Below are positions 57,318 through 64,000 of a stretch of DNA of 64,000 nt, one piece after another. Numbering within the stretch: the first letter of the stretch is position 1; every line of letters starts with the position of its first letter. Below the pieces are notes generated by a model that saw only the letters and a list, made by a program, of their open reading frames with translations, made no database searches and had not been told where the DNA came from. Source of the DNA: an uncultured Roseovarius sp. (GTDB taxonomy: Bacteria; Pseudomonadota; Alphaproteobacteria; Rhodobacterales; Rhodobacteraceae); assembly GCA_951812895.1 (NCBI GenBank), contig OX638333.1:48366-112365 (forward strand). Direction: 5' to 3'. A program made the translations under genes and the position numbers.

Positions 57318-57656
57318 ATGAATGCCATCACCGTCAGCTCTGCAAGCCAGCGCCGTATTTTCAATCACTTTGCCACGCGGCTGAAAGAGCGCTTCGGGGA
57401 GGGGCTGGACGCGCTGACGTTATGGCGCGCACTGGCCTACGCCCTGGCGGAAGAAAAGTGGGGCCTGTTGCATCCCGTGACGCGTGTCAACCGCAGCGGT
57501 CGGCGCATTTTTGTCTGTCGTCTGATCGACGGGCGCTGGTGTTTCGTTCTGTTCGATTGCCCGCTTGGTTTGCCGATCACCGTGTTTCGCGAGGGCATGG
57601 TTGTCACGCGCGAGGGCAAGCCGTCCCTGCGATTGGGGGTGCCGCGTGAACTTTGA
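57318..57656 (+). CDS. Hypothetical early protein
   Basis: 112 residues from MNAITVSSASQRRIFNHFAT; beta-rich end (RIFVCRLIDGRWCFVLFDCP). Unknown. Confidence 0.65.
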   Translation: MNAITVSSASQRRIFNHFATRLKERFGEGLDALTLWRALAYALAEEKWGLLHPVTRVNRSGRRIFVCRLIDGRWCFVLFDCPLGLPITVFREGMVVTREGKPSLRLGVPREL

Positions 57657-57915
57657 TGATCCCAACACCAATCAAATCGAAGAACAGGGCATTGATCCGA
57701 TTGCCTGTCGGGCGTTGTGGTGCGCGGTGATCGAAGAGCATTTTCACCTAGTGGTGTCACCGAAGTCATCCGATCAGCCCCATGAAATCGCCGCTGCACA
57801 GAACTGGTTCGGGTCGCGGGATTTCTATGCAGTCTGCGCATTGGCCGGGCTTGATGGTGCGTGGGTGTTGTGGGGCGTTCGCCATCACTTTCGGCTGCGC
57901 GGGGTGGCGGGATGA
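57646..57915 (+). CDS. Hypothetical early protein
   Basis: 89 residues from a GTG (VNFDDPNTNQIEEQGIDPIA), overlapping the gene before it by 11 nt. Contains aromatic-rich NWFGSRDFYAVCALAGLDGA. Unknown. Confidence 0.6.
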   Translation: MNFDDPNTNQIEEQGIDPIACRALWCAVIEEHFHLVVSPKSSDQPHEIAAAQNWFGSRDFYAVCALAGLDGAWVLWGVRHHFRLRGVAG

Positions 57916-58715
57916 GCGCAATCAAGAAAGACATAGGCATTGGTCCCTGCCGCCTGATTTTGGGCGATATGTGCGATGTGTTGCCCTCGCTTCAGCCCCG
58001 CGCCAAGCTCTGCCTGTCTGATGTGCCATACCGTTTGACTGCAGGTGGAAAGAGCCATGCGCTTGGCGGAATATTGGGCGGTGATGCCTATGACAATTCC
58101 GGCGAATTGTTTGATATGGTTGAATGGGCTGATATGGCCCCGCTGATCTATGATGCGCTGGCAGACGATGCCGATGCCATTATCATGACATCAGATCGGG
58201 AAGAGGGTGCCGCACGCGCTGCGTTTGATGCTGCTGGCTTTGACTTTCACCGGCTGCTGGTCTGGGACAAAATCACGGCCACGCCCAACCGCTGGTACAT
58301 GCCCAATTGTGAATTCGGCCTTTACCTCTACAAGGGGCAGGCCCGGCGCATCAATGACTGTTCTTCAAAAGCCCTGATCCGCTGTCCACAACAGGACGTG
58401 TCGCATCTTTATCTGAGTGCCGATGTGCCCCCTGATCAGCGGCGTCCGCACGCAACGGAAAAACCGGTGGCGCTGATGGCGCACTGGATGGGCAATTCGA
58501 CTGCACCGGGGGATCTGGTTATCGACCCTTTCATGGGGTCGGGGTCAACCATCGTGGCCGCAGCCCGGACGGGGCGGATGGCTATCGGGATTGAGAAGAA
58601 CCCAAAGTGGTTCGACGTAGCCTGTGCGCGGGTTGCAGAAGCGGTGCAGAACCCGCAGCCTGTGTGGTCCGGTTTTGACGCAGGGACGCCGTTACAGGAG
58701 GTCTTGGCGCTATGA
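57912..58715 (+). CDS. DNA methyltransferase of E2 (beta class)
   Basis: 267 residues from MSAIKKDIGIGPCRLILGDM. Catalytic motif is SDVPY (36-40), a DPPY variant with Val in place of the first Pro, followed by RLTAGG; the SAM motif DPFMGSGSTIVAAART lies near the C-terminus. Probably N6-adenine methylation of phage DNA. Coupled upstream by ATGA and downstream by overlap. Confidence 0.85.
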   Translation: MSAIKKDIGIGPCRLILGDMCDVLPSLQPRAKLCLSDVPYRLTAGGKSHALGGILGGDAYDNSGELFDMVEWADMAPLIYDALADDADAIIMTSDREEGAARAAFDAAGFDFHRLLVWDKITATPNRWYMPNCEFGLYLYKGQARRINDCSSKALIRCPQQDVSHLYLSADVPPDQRRPHATEKPVALMAHWMGNSTAPGDLVIDPFMGSGSTIVAAARTGRMAIGIEKNPKWFDVACARVAEAVQNPQPVWSGFDAGTPLQEVLAL

Positions 58716-59104
58716 CCCTTCTGCTACCCCCGACCGCGAATGCCGTGGCACGGCATATTGAGCCGGAAGATTTTCGCACCTTTGCGCATCAGGAATTAGA
58801 GGCATCAGCCCCATGGCGTGACGGGATCTGCTTTCGCCCGGAATGCGGGCGTGTGTTTGAGCCGCGTCGTAGCTGGCAGATTTATTGCTGCACTGATTGC
58901 GAACGCGCGGGCAGGGCAGAGCTGCGCAAGTGGGGCCATCGTCTGGCCCTGTCTGCGCTGATCTGGCGCATGGGGAAGTATGAAAAACAGGACGCGGGCA
59001 TCCGTGATCTGACACGCGCGGCCCGGCGGCATGTGACACATGTGCAATCGGCTTGGTTGGCAGATCGCCAAGCCCGTGCAGCACTGTCTGGAGGTGTCTT
59101 ATGA
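58712..59104 (+). CDS. Zinc-finger-like early protein
   Basis: 130 residues with CFRPECGRVFEPRRSWQIYC followed by CTDCERAGR, a likely zinc site. Arg-rich helices follow. Unknown role in replication block. Confidence 0.65.
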   Translation: MTLLLPPTANAVARHIEPEDFRTFAHQELEASAPWRDGICFRPECGRVFEPRRSWQIYCCTDCERAGRAELRKWGHRLALSALIWRMGKYEKQDAGIRDLTRAARRHVTHVQSAWLADRQARAALSGGVL

Positions 59105-59739
59105 GTTTTGAACCTGTCCGCTCAGATACTGGTCAGCCTTGTATCAAGTGTTCCTGCGGGGATTGCGGCAAGACAGAAGTTGTGCCCGCGATTCACGGCA
59201 AAACCGGCCATGACGGCGAAGGCCAAGCCGTGAAAAAGCTGCAGCAGCGCAGTTGGACCTACATCGGCAAGCGCCTGCGCTGCCCGACCTGTGAAGCCAA
59301 ACGCAAGGTGGTGAACATGCAAGATCGGAAAAAAGTGAAACAGGAACCGGCCATGGTTACACCCGCGCGTGAACCCACACGCGCCGATAAGCGTCAGATC
59401 ATGGATTTGCTGGAAGATGTCTATGACACCGATCTGGAGCGCTATCGGCATGGTGATACTGATGACACTGTGGCCGATGTACTAAATGTATTGCCCGGCT
59501 GGGTCGCAGCGATCCGCGAAGATTTCTTCGGCCCGGACGGTGGGAATCAGGAAATAGCTGATCTTGATGCGCGTTTGTCTGAGTTGGTTGCACCAATGGA
59601 AGCCGCTTCTGAAAAGGCCAGCGCCGCTGCAGCTGAGCTGGGCAAGCTTCGGGTGGAAACTGCTGAAATCCGTAAAAAACTGGAGGCTATCAAAGTTGCC
59701 GTTGGCCCCCGCAATCTGCTGAAAGCGGGGATCAAATGA
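59101..59739 (+). CDS. Hypothetical protein with Cys cluster and coiled coil
   Basis: 212 residues from MSFEPVRSDTGQPCIKCSCG, with CSCGDCG and CPTCEAK pairs near the N-terminus, then a helical C-terminal half ending in a coiled coil. Unknown. Confidence 0.6.
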   Translation: MSFEPVRSDTGQPCIKCSCGDCGKTEVVPAIHGKTGHDGEGQAVKKLQQRSWTYIGKRLRCPTCEAKRKVVNMQDRKKVKQEPAMVTPAREPTRADKRQIMDLLEDVYDTDLERYRHGDTDDTVADVLNVLPGWVAAIREDFFGPDGGNQEIADLDARLSELVAPMEAASEKASAAAAELGKLRVETAEIRKKLEAIKVAVGPRNLLKAGIK

Positions 59740-60209
59740 ACCATGTAGAGTTGGAATTCGCAGATGTGTGCGATCACATAACGCAGGTCAGGCCGGAAAG
59801 AGAGCCTGATTTTATCATTGGACCTGCGGACAATCCCTATTTGTTGCGCTGGTGGCTGATCCCCCGGAATCCGACCTTCAACATCTATTATCACCGGGTG
59901 GTTCGGAACGACGATGAACGCGCGCTTCACGATCACCCTTGGCCCAGTTTTTCGGTCATGGTGCGGGGTCGGTTGCGTGAAATTACTGAATCCGGCCCGC
60001 GCATTATCGAAGCGGGCGGCTGCGTGTATCGCGGCCCTGAAATGGCGCATCGTCTGGAACTGGTGGATGGCCCGGCAGAAACGCTGTTCATCACCGGGCC
60101 GCGCGTTCGGGACTGGGGATTTCACTGCCCAAAAGGGTGGGTGCATTGGCAAGATTTCGTAGCTGCAAACCCCGGTGAAATCGGACGTGGGTGCGGGGAG
60201 TTGGATTGA
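59736..60209 (+). CDS. Cupin-like protein
   Basis: 157 residues. ERALHDHPWPSFSVMVRGRL and MAHRLELVDGPAETLFITGP resemble the two cupin motifs (His metal ligands). Small beta-barrel; substrate unknown. Occurs in early operons of related phages. Confidence 0.7.
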   Translation: MNHVELEFADVCDHITQVRPEREPDFIIGPADNPYLLRWWLIPRNPTFNIYYHRVVRNDDERALHDHPWPSFSVMVRGRLREITESGPRIIEAGGCVYRGPEMAHRLELVDGPAETLFITGPRVRDWGFHCPKGWVHWQDFVAANPGEIGRGCGELD

Positions 60210-60817
60210 TGTCAAAGCTGGCCCCAATACTGGTCGATACCGGCACGCTGGAAGAATATCCGATTTCATCCGATGAACGGTTGGACTCGCATTACTTTCT
60301 GCAGTGGAACCTCAAACGCTGGCGCGGCAGCACTTTCCGCAAGAAGGCAGACCCGGAAGTTGGCTGGTATGGGTTTCAGCTGTTCTGCATCGCGCAGGAT
60401 GGATCGCCCATCGGCACATTGCCCTGTGATGACCAGCAGCTGGCCTTTGACCTGAACCTGCCCTTGGAGCGCTGGCAGGCGTTGTTGAAGCGGGACATTA
60501 CGCCGCTGCATAACTGGCGCAAAGTCCAGTGCGACAACGGCGAAATTCGATTTGCCCATCCCGTTGTCACTGAAACTGCGAAGGACGCCCTAAAGTCCAA
60601 GCGCAGGAATGCCGACGAATTGGCCAAACGTCGTGAACGCAAGCAGCTCAAGGATCTGGTGGAAAAGATCAAACAGATCGGCGCGACACCGCTTGCCGGG
60701 AACCCGGCGTTTGTAGAGCGGGTGCATGGCTGGATCTTGGAAAACTACCCTGACCGCAACCGGACAGAGCCGATCATACGCGAGGCCATGGACGCGGTCA
60801 GTATGGAGGGAAATTGA
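60209..60817 (+). CDS. Replication-related protein (DUF1376-like start)
   Basis: 202 residues from MSKLAPILVDTGTLEEYPIS. PEVGWYGFQLFCIAQDGSPI with PCDDQQLAFDLNLPLERWQA resembles the N-domain of phage replication initiators; C-terminal basic helices. Function inferred from pattern and position. Confidence 0.55.
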   Translation: MSKLAPILVDTGTLEEYPISSDERLDSHYFLQWNLKRWRGSTFRKKADPEVGWYGFQLFCIAQDGSPIGTLPCDDQQLAFDLNLPLERWQALLKRDITPLHNWRKVQCDNGEIRFAHPVVTETAKDALKSKRRNADELAKRRERKQLKDLVEKIKQIGATPLAGNPAFVERVHGWILENYPDRNRTEPIIREAMDAVSMEGN

Positions 60818-61158
60818 TGACCAAGCAGGGCTGGATCGGAGTAGACCTTGACGGAACGCTTGCACACTACGGTGGGTGGGTTGGGCCAGATCATATAGGG
60901 CCACCAATCGCCATCATGGTTGATCGGGTGAAAAGCTGGCTTGGGGATGGAATAGAAGTTCGGATCATGACGGCCCGTGCATGGCGTGCAGATCAAGCGG
61001 ACATTGATCGCATACAAGATTGGGCCGAGGAACATATCGGTCATCGCCTGCCTGTTACCTGTGAAAAGGACTACGGCATGATCGAACTTTGGGATGATCG
61101 CGCAGTGCGTGTCGTAGAAAACACCGGGCAGACCTGCTGTCGCCCGAAATCTCCGTAA
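60814..61158 (+). CDS. HAD-family phosphatase-like protein
   Basis: 114 residues. Nucleophile motif GVDLDGTLAHYGG, threonine motif VRIMTARAW and an acidic end (MIELWDDRAVRVVENTG). Resembles small phage 5' nucleotidase/polynucleotide-type HAD enzymes. Substrate unknown. Confidence 0.8.
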   Translation: MMTKQGWIGVDLDGTLAHYGGWVGPDHIGPPIAIMVDRVKSWLGDGIEVRIMTARAWRADQADIDRIQDWAEEHIGHRLPVTCEKDYGMIELWDDRAVRVVENTGQTCCRPKSP

Positions 61159-61168
61159 GGGACACGCC

Positions 61169-61444
61169 ATGGCCGTTTATGTTGATGACATGCACAAGCA
61201 TCCGATGGGCCAATTTGGCCGTATGAAGATGTGCCACATGATTGCAGACACAACGGAAGAGTTAATCGCGATGGCAGACATGATCGGAGTGTCTAGAAAG
61301 TGGATTCAGCATCCGAATTCGCCGAATGAACATTTTGATATCGCCATGAGTAAACGCGTTATCGCAGTGCGAAATGGTGCTGTTGAAATCACCATGAGGG
61401 AGTGCGCGCTAAAGACGATGCAACGCCGCAAGAGCAGCACCTAA
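61169..61444 (+). CDS. DUF4031 family protein
   Basis: 91 residues with AVYVDDMHKHPMGQFGRMKM and HFDIAMSKRVIAVRNGAVEI, typical of DUF4031. Common phage accessory protein; unknown. Confidence 0.8.
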   Translation: MAVYVDDMHKHPMGQFGRMKMCHMIADTTEELIAMADMIGVSRKWIQHPNSPNEHFDIAMSKRVIAVRNGAVEITMRECALKTMQRRKSST

Positions 61445-61470
61445 ACACGACACCATTCTGTGCCGTTCTG

Positions 61471-61507
61471 TAACGGTTACGGAAAGTTACGGAACAGTTA
61501 CGGAAAA
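61471..61507 (+). repeat. Short direct repeats GTTACGGAA, possible iterons
   Basis: Three copies of GTTACGGAA at spacings of 11-12 bp (61476, 61487 and 61498 or within a base of these), preceded by a related GTAACG. The surrounding 61445-61640 gap has no gene. May be a replication origin or regulatory site. Confidence 0.5.
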
Positions 61508-61640
61508 TCACAAAAAGGGCCGGAAATTCGCCACAAATTCATAGATTTCGCGCCAATTCCGTCACCACTGAAAGGATAAGAGAAGAAAAGAAAAGATAAT
61601 TGCGCAAACCCAACCGAAATCGAGCAAGGGGGACAGGGCT

Positions 61641-62222
61641 GTGGAAGGTGAAGAACTGCGACAGGGCAAAGAAAGGGTAAGGCTATACCTGACCGATGCG
61701 CTGAAACAGACAGGGCTGGAACGTAAACGCGGTGTGACCGTGAAAGACCATGAAGCGATGCTGAACAATTTGCAGGCGCGTCTGGCCTATATGAGCAAGG
61801 AAAACCTGCAGGCGCTGGCTGAAACCGTTGGGGTCTATGCCGGTGGTCCGCTTAAAAACATCTGGCCTGCAGAGGTGTCAATCTGTAACTGGGCACGCCG
61901 GATTCAGCGTCCACCCGCCGGTCAGAGCCGCCTTGTGCGGTCATATCTGCAATCCGGTGCCGGGGATCTGGCCAAATCATCGGGCTATCTGGTCGAACTG
62001 TTTGATCATCTGCGGAAGTTTGGAGCGCCACCCAATAGCTACAGTCTGGAGGCCATTCGCGAAGAAGCAGAGCGCAATCGGCGGCGGCGCAAAGAGATCA
62101 TGCGCGACCGTGAACGTGGCCGTGCCAGCCCAAGCGAAGAGGAATGGGTGCATAGCTATATGACCCGGCGGCTGCGCTGTCTGGACATCATCAAAGCGAA
62201 AGAAGAAAGGGCTGTGGCATGA
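61641..62222 (+). CDS. Hypothetical protein, possible replication accessory
   Basis: 193 residues, helical and basic (EAERNRRRRKEIMRDRERGR). Follows the repeat cluster. NIWPAEVSICNWARRIQRPP is distinctive. Unknown. Confidence 0.6.
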   Translation: MEGEELRQGKERVRLYLTDALKQTGLERKRGVTVKDHEAMLNNLQARLAYMSKENLQALAETVGVYAGGPLKNIWPAEVSICNWARRIQRPPAGQSRLVRSYLQSGAGDLAKSSGYLVELFDHLRKFGAPPNSYSLEAIREEAERNRRRRKEIMRDRERGRASPSEEEWVHSYMTRRLRCLDIIKAKEERAVA

Positions 62223-63046
62223 ACGGGGACGCAGTTGAGGCGGTTTGGAACCGTATGGAGCGCCGCGAAGAGATCGCACAGAAAGAGGCGGGCCGGATTG
62301 TCGAAGTGAAGGCCATGGGCTTTGTGCCTGAAGAGGTTGGGCCGATGGTCCCTGAAGCCCCGGCGCGTGGCCCGGTGCGTATGTTTGAAACAATATCTGC
62401 GTTCCCCAAAGGCGAAGATCAATTCGAATACAAACCCGGTGGGTATCGCGGGCGCAAGACCCTGCAGCGCGCGGATAGCTTTGACGTGATGGCTGCAAAG
62501 GCCGCGCGGCACAAGAAGCCTTCCCCCTTCAGTCCGGCACAGATTGAAATGGGGCGGCAGTATCGCAGGCTCTTTGATGACACCGAAGGTCGCGGGATGT
62601 GCTGTTCTTCGCTGGAAGGCCGGTCTGGAAACGGTGGCGACGGCACAGGGATTATGGATGCGTTCATTGATGATCGGCGTTCACTTGAATCCCTGCGGCG
62701 GCGCATTGGCAGTGGGTCGGCCATGGTGGTCAGGCGTATCCGCCCATCGGATAGGGGAACGAAGGCCAGCATCATGGACAGGCGTCTGGTTGACATCGTC
62801 TGTCTGGAAGATGGCAGCATCACCGATGTTCTGCGTGCGCATGGCTGGGTACGTGAAGGAGCAACGGCCCAATCAAAACATATCAAGGCTTTGCAGGTGG
62901 CGCTGCAGCGCGCTCTGGACCGCATGATGGGTCCGGTGCGTGGTGGCAGTCGCAGGGCCAAGACCTTCGGGGATCAGGTGTTGCCGGACCATTTGTTCGT
63001 TGATGAACGTGGTCGCGTTCAGAGTGCCGCTGGAAAAAGTCCTTGA
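62219..63046 (+). CDS. Hypothetical protein at end of early operon, possible late regulator
   Basis: 275 residues. C-terminal half includes FSPAQIEMGRQYRRLFDDTE, MCCSSLEG and RRLVDIVCLEDGSITDVLRA with an HTH-like ending (LRAHGWVREG). Located where lambdoid phages place the late activator, before the terminator and packaging genes. The role is inferred from position. Confidence 0.5.
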   Translation: MNGDAVEAVWNRMERREEIAQKEAGRIVEVKAMGFVPEEVGPMVPEAPARGPVRMFETISAFPKGEDQFEYKPGGYRGRKTLQRADSFDVMAAKAARHKKPSPFSPAQIEMGRQYRRLFDDTEGRGMCCSSLEGRSGNGGDGTGIMDAFIDDRRSLESLRRRIGSGSAMVVRRIRPSDRGTKASIMDRRLVDIVCLEDGSITDVLRAHGWVREGATAQSKHIKALQVALQRALDRMMGPVRGGSRRAKTFGDQVLPDHLFVDERGRVQSAAGKSP

Positions 63047-63090
63047 CGGTTAGTACGTCAGCAGACTACTAAATGTGCATCATCAACAAG

Positions 63091-63121
63091 AACGCCCACC
63101 AGAATATGGTAGGGCGTTTTT
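63091..63121 (+). terminator. Intrinsic terminator of E2 early operon
   Basis: AACGCCCACC ... GGTAGGGCGTT hairpin followed by TTTTT; ends the rightward early operon before the HNH and terminase genes. Confidence 0.85.
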
Positions 63122-63204
63122 GCTTTGCGATGTTTCAATCTATCAGGGGAAAGTTATGCACCAGATCGGGGAAAGCCCGGTAACTGGTTCCGTTCGGATG
63201 TGCC

Positions 63205-63627
63205 GTGCCTAAGAAGCCTTGCGCACATCCGGGCTGTTCCCGGTTGGTTGATCTGGGAACTACATACTGCGAAACCCACGCGGCTCAAAACAAGAGGGAC
63301 AGGGATCGGCTTACGGATGCTAAGCGGGCCAATAAACCTTGTCGCAAATGGTACAAGCGCACGGCGTGGAAGGGTCCGAAAGGGCGGCGCGAGCGGCAAT
63401 TTGAGGCTGAACCAAGGTGTGAGATGTGCCCGGCGCATTCACGTCAACTAGCCACCATTGCGGACCATGTGATCCCACACAATGGGGATTATGGACTGTT
63501 TTGGTTCGGAGAGCTGCAGTCACTCTGCAAGCCATGCCACGACATCAAGAAACAACGGGCCGAACGGCGCGAGGGTAGGGGGGGTGCAAAAGTCCACACC
63601 CTAAGCACCGGGGACCGGCGTGGGTAA
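63205..63627 (+). CDS. HNH endonuclease (packaging-associated)
   Basis: 140 residues from a GTG start. CAHPGCSRLVDLGTTYCETH zinc part, then CEMCPAHSRQLATIADHVIP and LQSLCKPCHDIKKQRAERRE, the HNH core. HNH enzymes just before P27-type small terminases take part in genome packaging of HK97-like phages. Confidence 0.88.
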   Translation: MPKKPCAHPGCSRLVDLGTTYCETHAAQNKRDRDRLTDAKRANKPCRKWYKRTAWKGPKGRRERQFEAEPRCEMCPAHSRQLATIADHVIPHNGDYGLFWFGELQSLCKPCHDIKKQRAERREGRGGAKVHTLSTGDRRG

Positions 63628-63665
63628 TGAGATTTATTCGCATGAAAGTTTAAGGGGGGGGTATC

Positions 63666-64000
63666 TTGACCGATTTAACATCTGGCATCGAACGGCTGAT
63701 CACCCTTCTGGGTGGATGGCCGGAACACTTCAAGGATGAAGAACGACGGTATGGTGAAAGCCTGTTGGCTGTTCTTCGTCGTGACAAAGTTTTGGATGAA
63801 GCAGTCTTTGGCCTTGTGGTGCGCTATGCAACGCACCGTGCAGCCTATGACCGGCTGTCTGCTGAAATTGCCAATGAGGAATTCGAGGCCACGGCCAGCA
63901 ATTATCTTTCGGGTAAAGAGCAAAGCCGGGCCTTTCATGAAAACAAGTTGCTGACGCTTGAACGCGAACTGTTGGCCACTCCTTACGCCCGTGCCAAGAA
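63666..64000 (+). CDS. Terminase small subunit, P27-like (cut by window edge)
   Basis: Reads from TTG at 63666 (LTDLTSGIERLITLLGGWPE) to the window end. Helical, with a C-terminal ENKLLTLERELLATPYARAK that matches P27-type small terminases. Other starts are possible. Distinct from the Terminase_2 protein of E1. Confidence 0.65.
   Translation, partial: MTDLTSGIERLITLLGGWPEHFKDEERRYGESLLAVLRRDKVLDEAVFGLVVRYATHRAAYDRLSAEIANEEFEATASNYLSGKEQSRAFHENKLLTLERELLATPYARAK

Larger units (their letters stand above)
50248..64000. mobile_element. Prophage E2, left part (continues past window)
   Basis: A second lambdoid prophage: integrase, leftward early operon, repressor with operators, rightward early/replication operon, HNH and P27-type small terminase. 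Repressor, operators, terminase type and integrase all differ from E1, so the two should be heteroimmune. Confidence 0.85.

Overview
The window is a tandem array of integrated phages at a tRNA-Thr attachment site. Gene families (DUF2184 capsid, DUF2213 protease-scaffold, DUF1073 portal, P27 small terminase, an IS1595-family transposase) and the moderate GC content suggest an alphaproteobacterium, most likely a Roseobacter-group Rhodobacterales. That assignment is inference, because no chromosomal housekeeping gene is visible.

Layout. (a) 1-1720 is the right end of an upstream element: part of an IS1595-family transposon, a chimeric integrase/ParB gene and a tRNA-Thr(UGU) 3' fragment. (b) 1721-50247 is a lambdoid prophage ('E1', 48,527 bp) whose right end repeats 1-1720 base for base wherever I compared them. 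It has an orphan XamI-type methyltransferase with a truncated endonuclease remnant (1968-3995), a leftward lysis/tail/head/terminase operon (4-29 kb), a NusG-like antiterminator, a replication and DNA-modification block (30-36 kb), a CI/Cro-like switch with three plus two operators (36.6-38.4 kb), a rightward early operon with Gp157, Rad52-like and NinB-like proteins and two repeat proteins (38.4-44.1 kb), and a leftward block of small genes (44.2-46.3 kb). The late operon is interrupted between the tail tape measure and distal tail genes by a 3 kb cargo island (12.6-15.8 kb) with ParB, ribbon-helix-helix and broken antitoxin genes. (c) 46317-48905 is a 2.6 kb IS1595-family transposon carrying a transposase, an MT-A70 DNA methyltransferase, a BglII/BstYI-like endonuclease and a 56-residue protein in one coupled operon: a restriction-modification system travelling on an insertion sequence. 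(d) 48906-50073 is the integrase/ParB chimera, followed by the second tRNA-Thr fragment at 50203-50247. (e) 50248-64000 is the left part of a second, unrelated lambdoid prophage ('E2') with an intact tyrosine integrase, its own repressor with a different operator, early operons, an HNH endonuclease and the start of a P27-type small terminase.

How it fits together. E1 has no catalytic integrase: the gene was cut after the core-binding domain and joined in frame to the 3' part of parB. A 695-bp parB segment is present three times (379, 13530, 48906), and its outer edge coincides exactly with the transposon end. This shows where the transposon once inserted and indicates that an IS-associated rearrangement created the chimera. 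The two direct copies of at least 1.72 kb flank E1, so homologous recombination, or the E2 integrase acting in trans, could remove it. Five putative DNA methyltransferases, one apparently intact and one broken restriction endonuclease, and a portal protein with an Acb1-like anti-CBASS domain make the array rich in defence and counter-defence functions.
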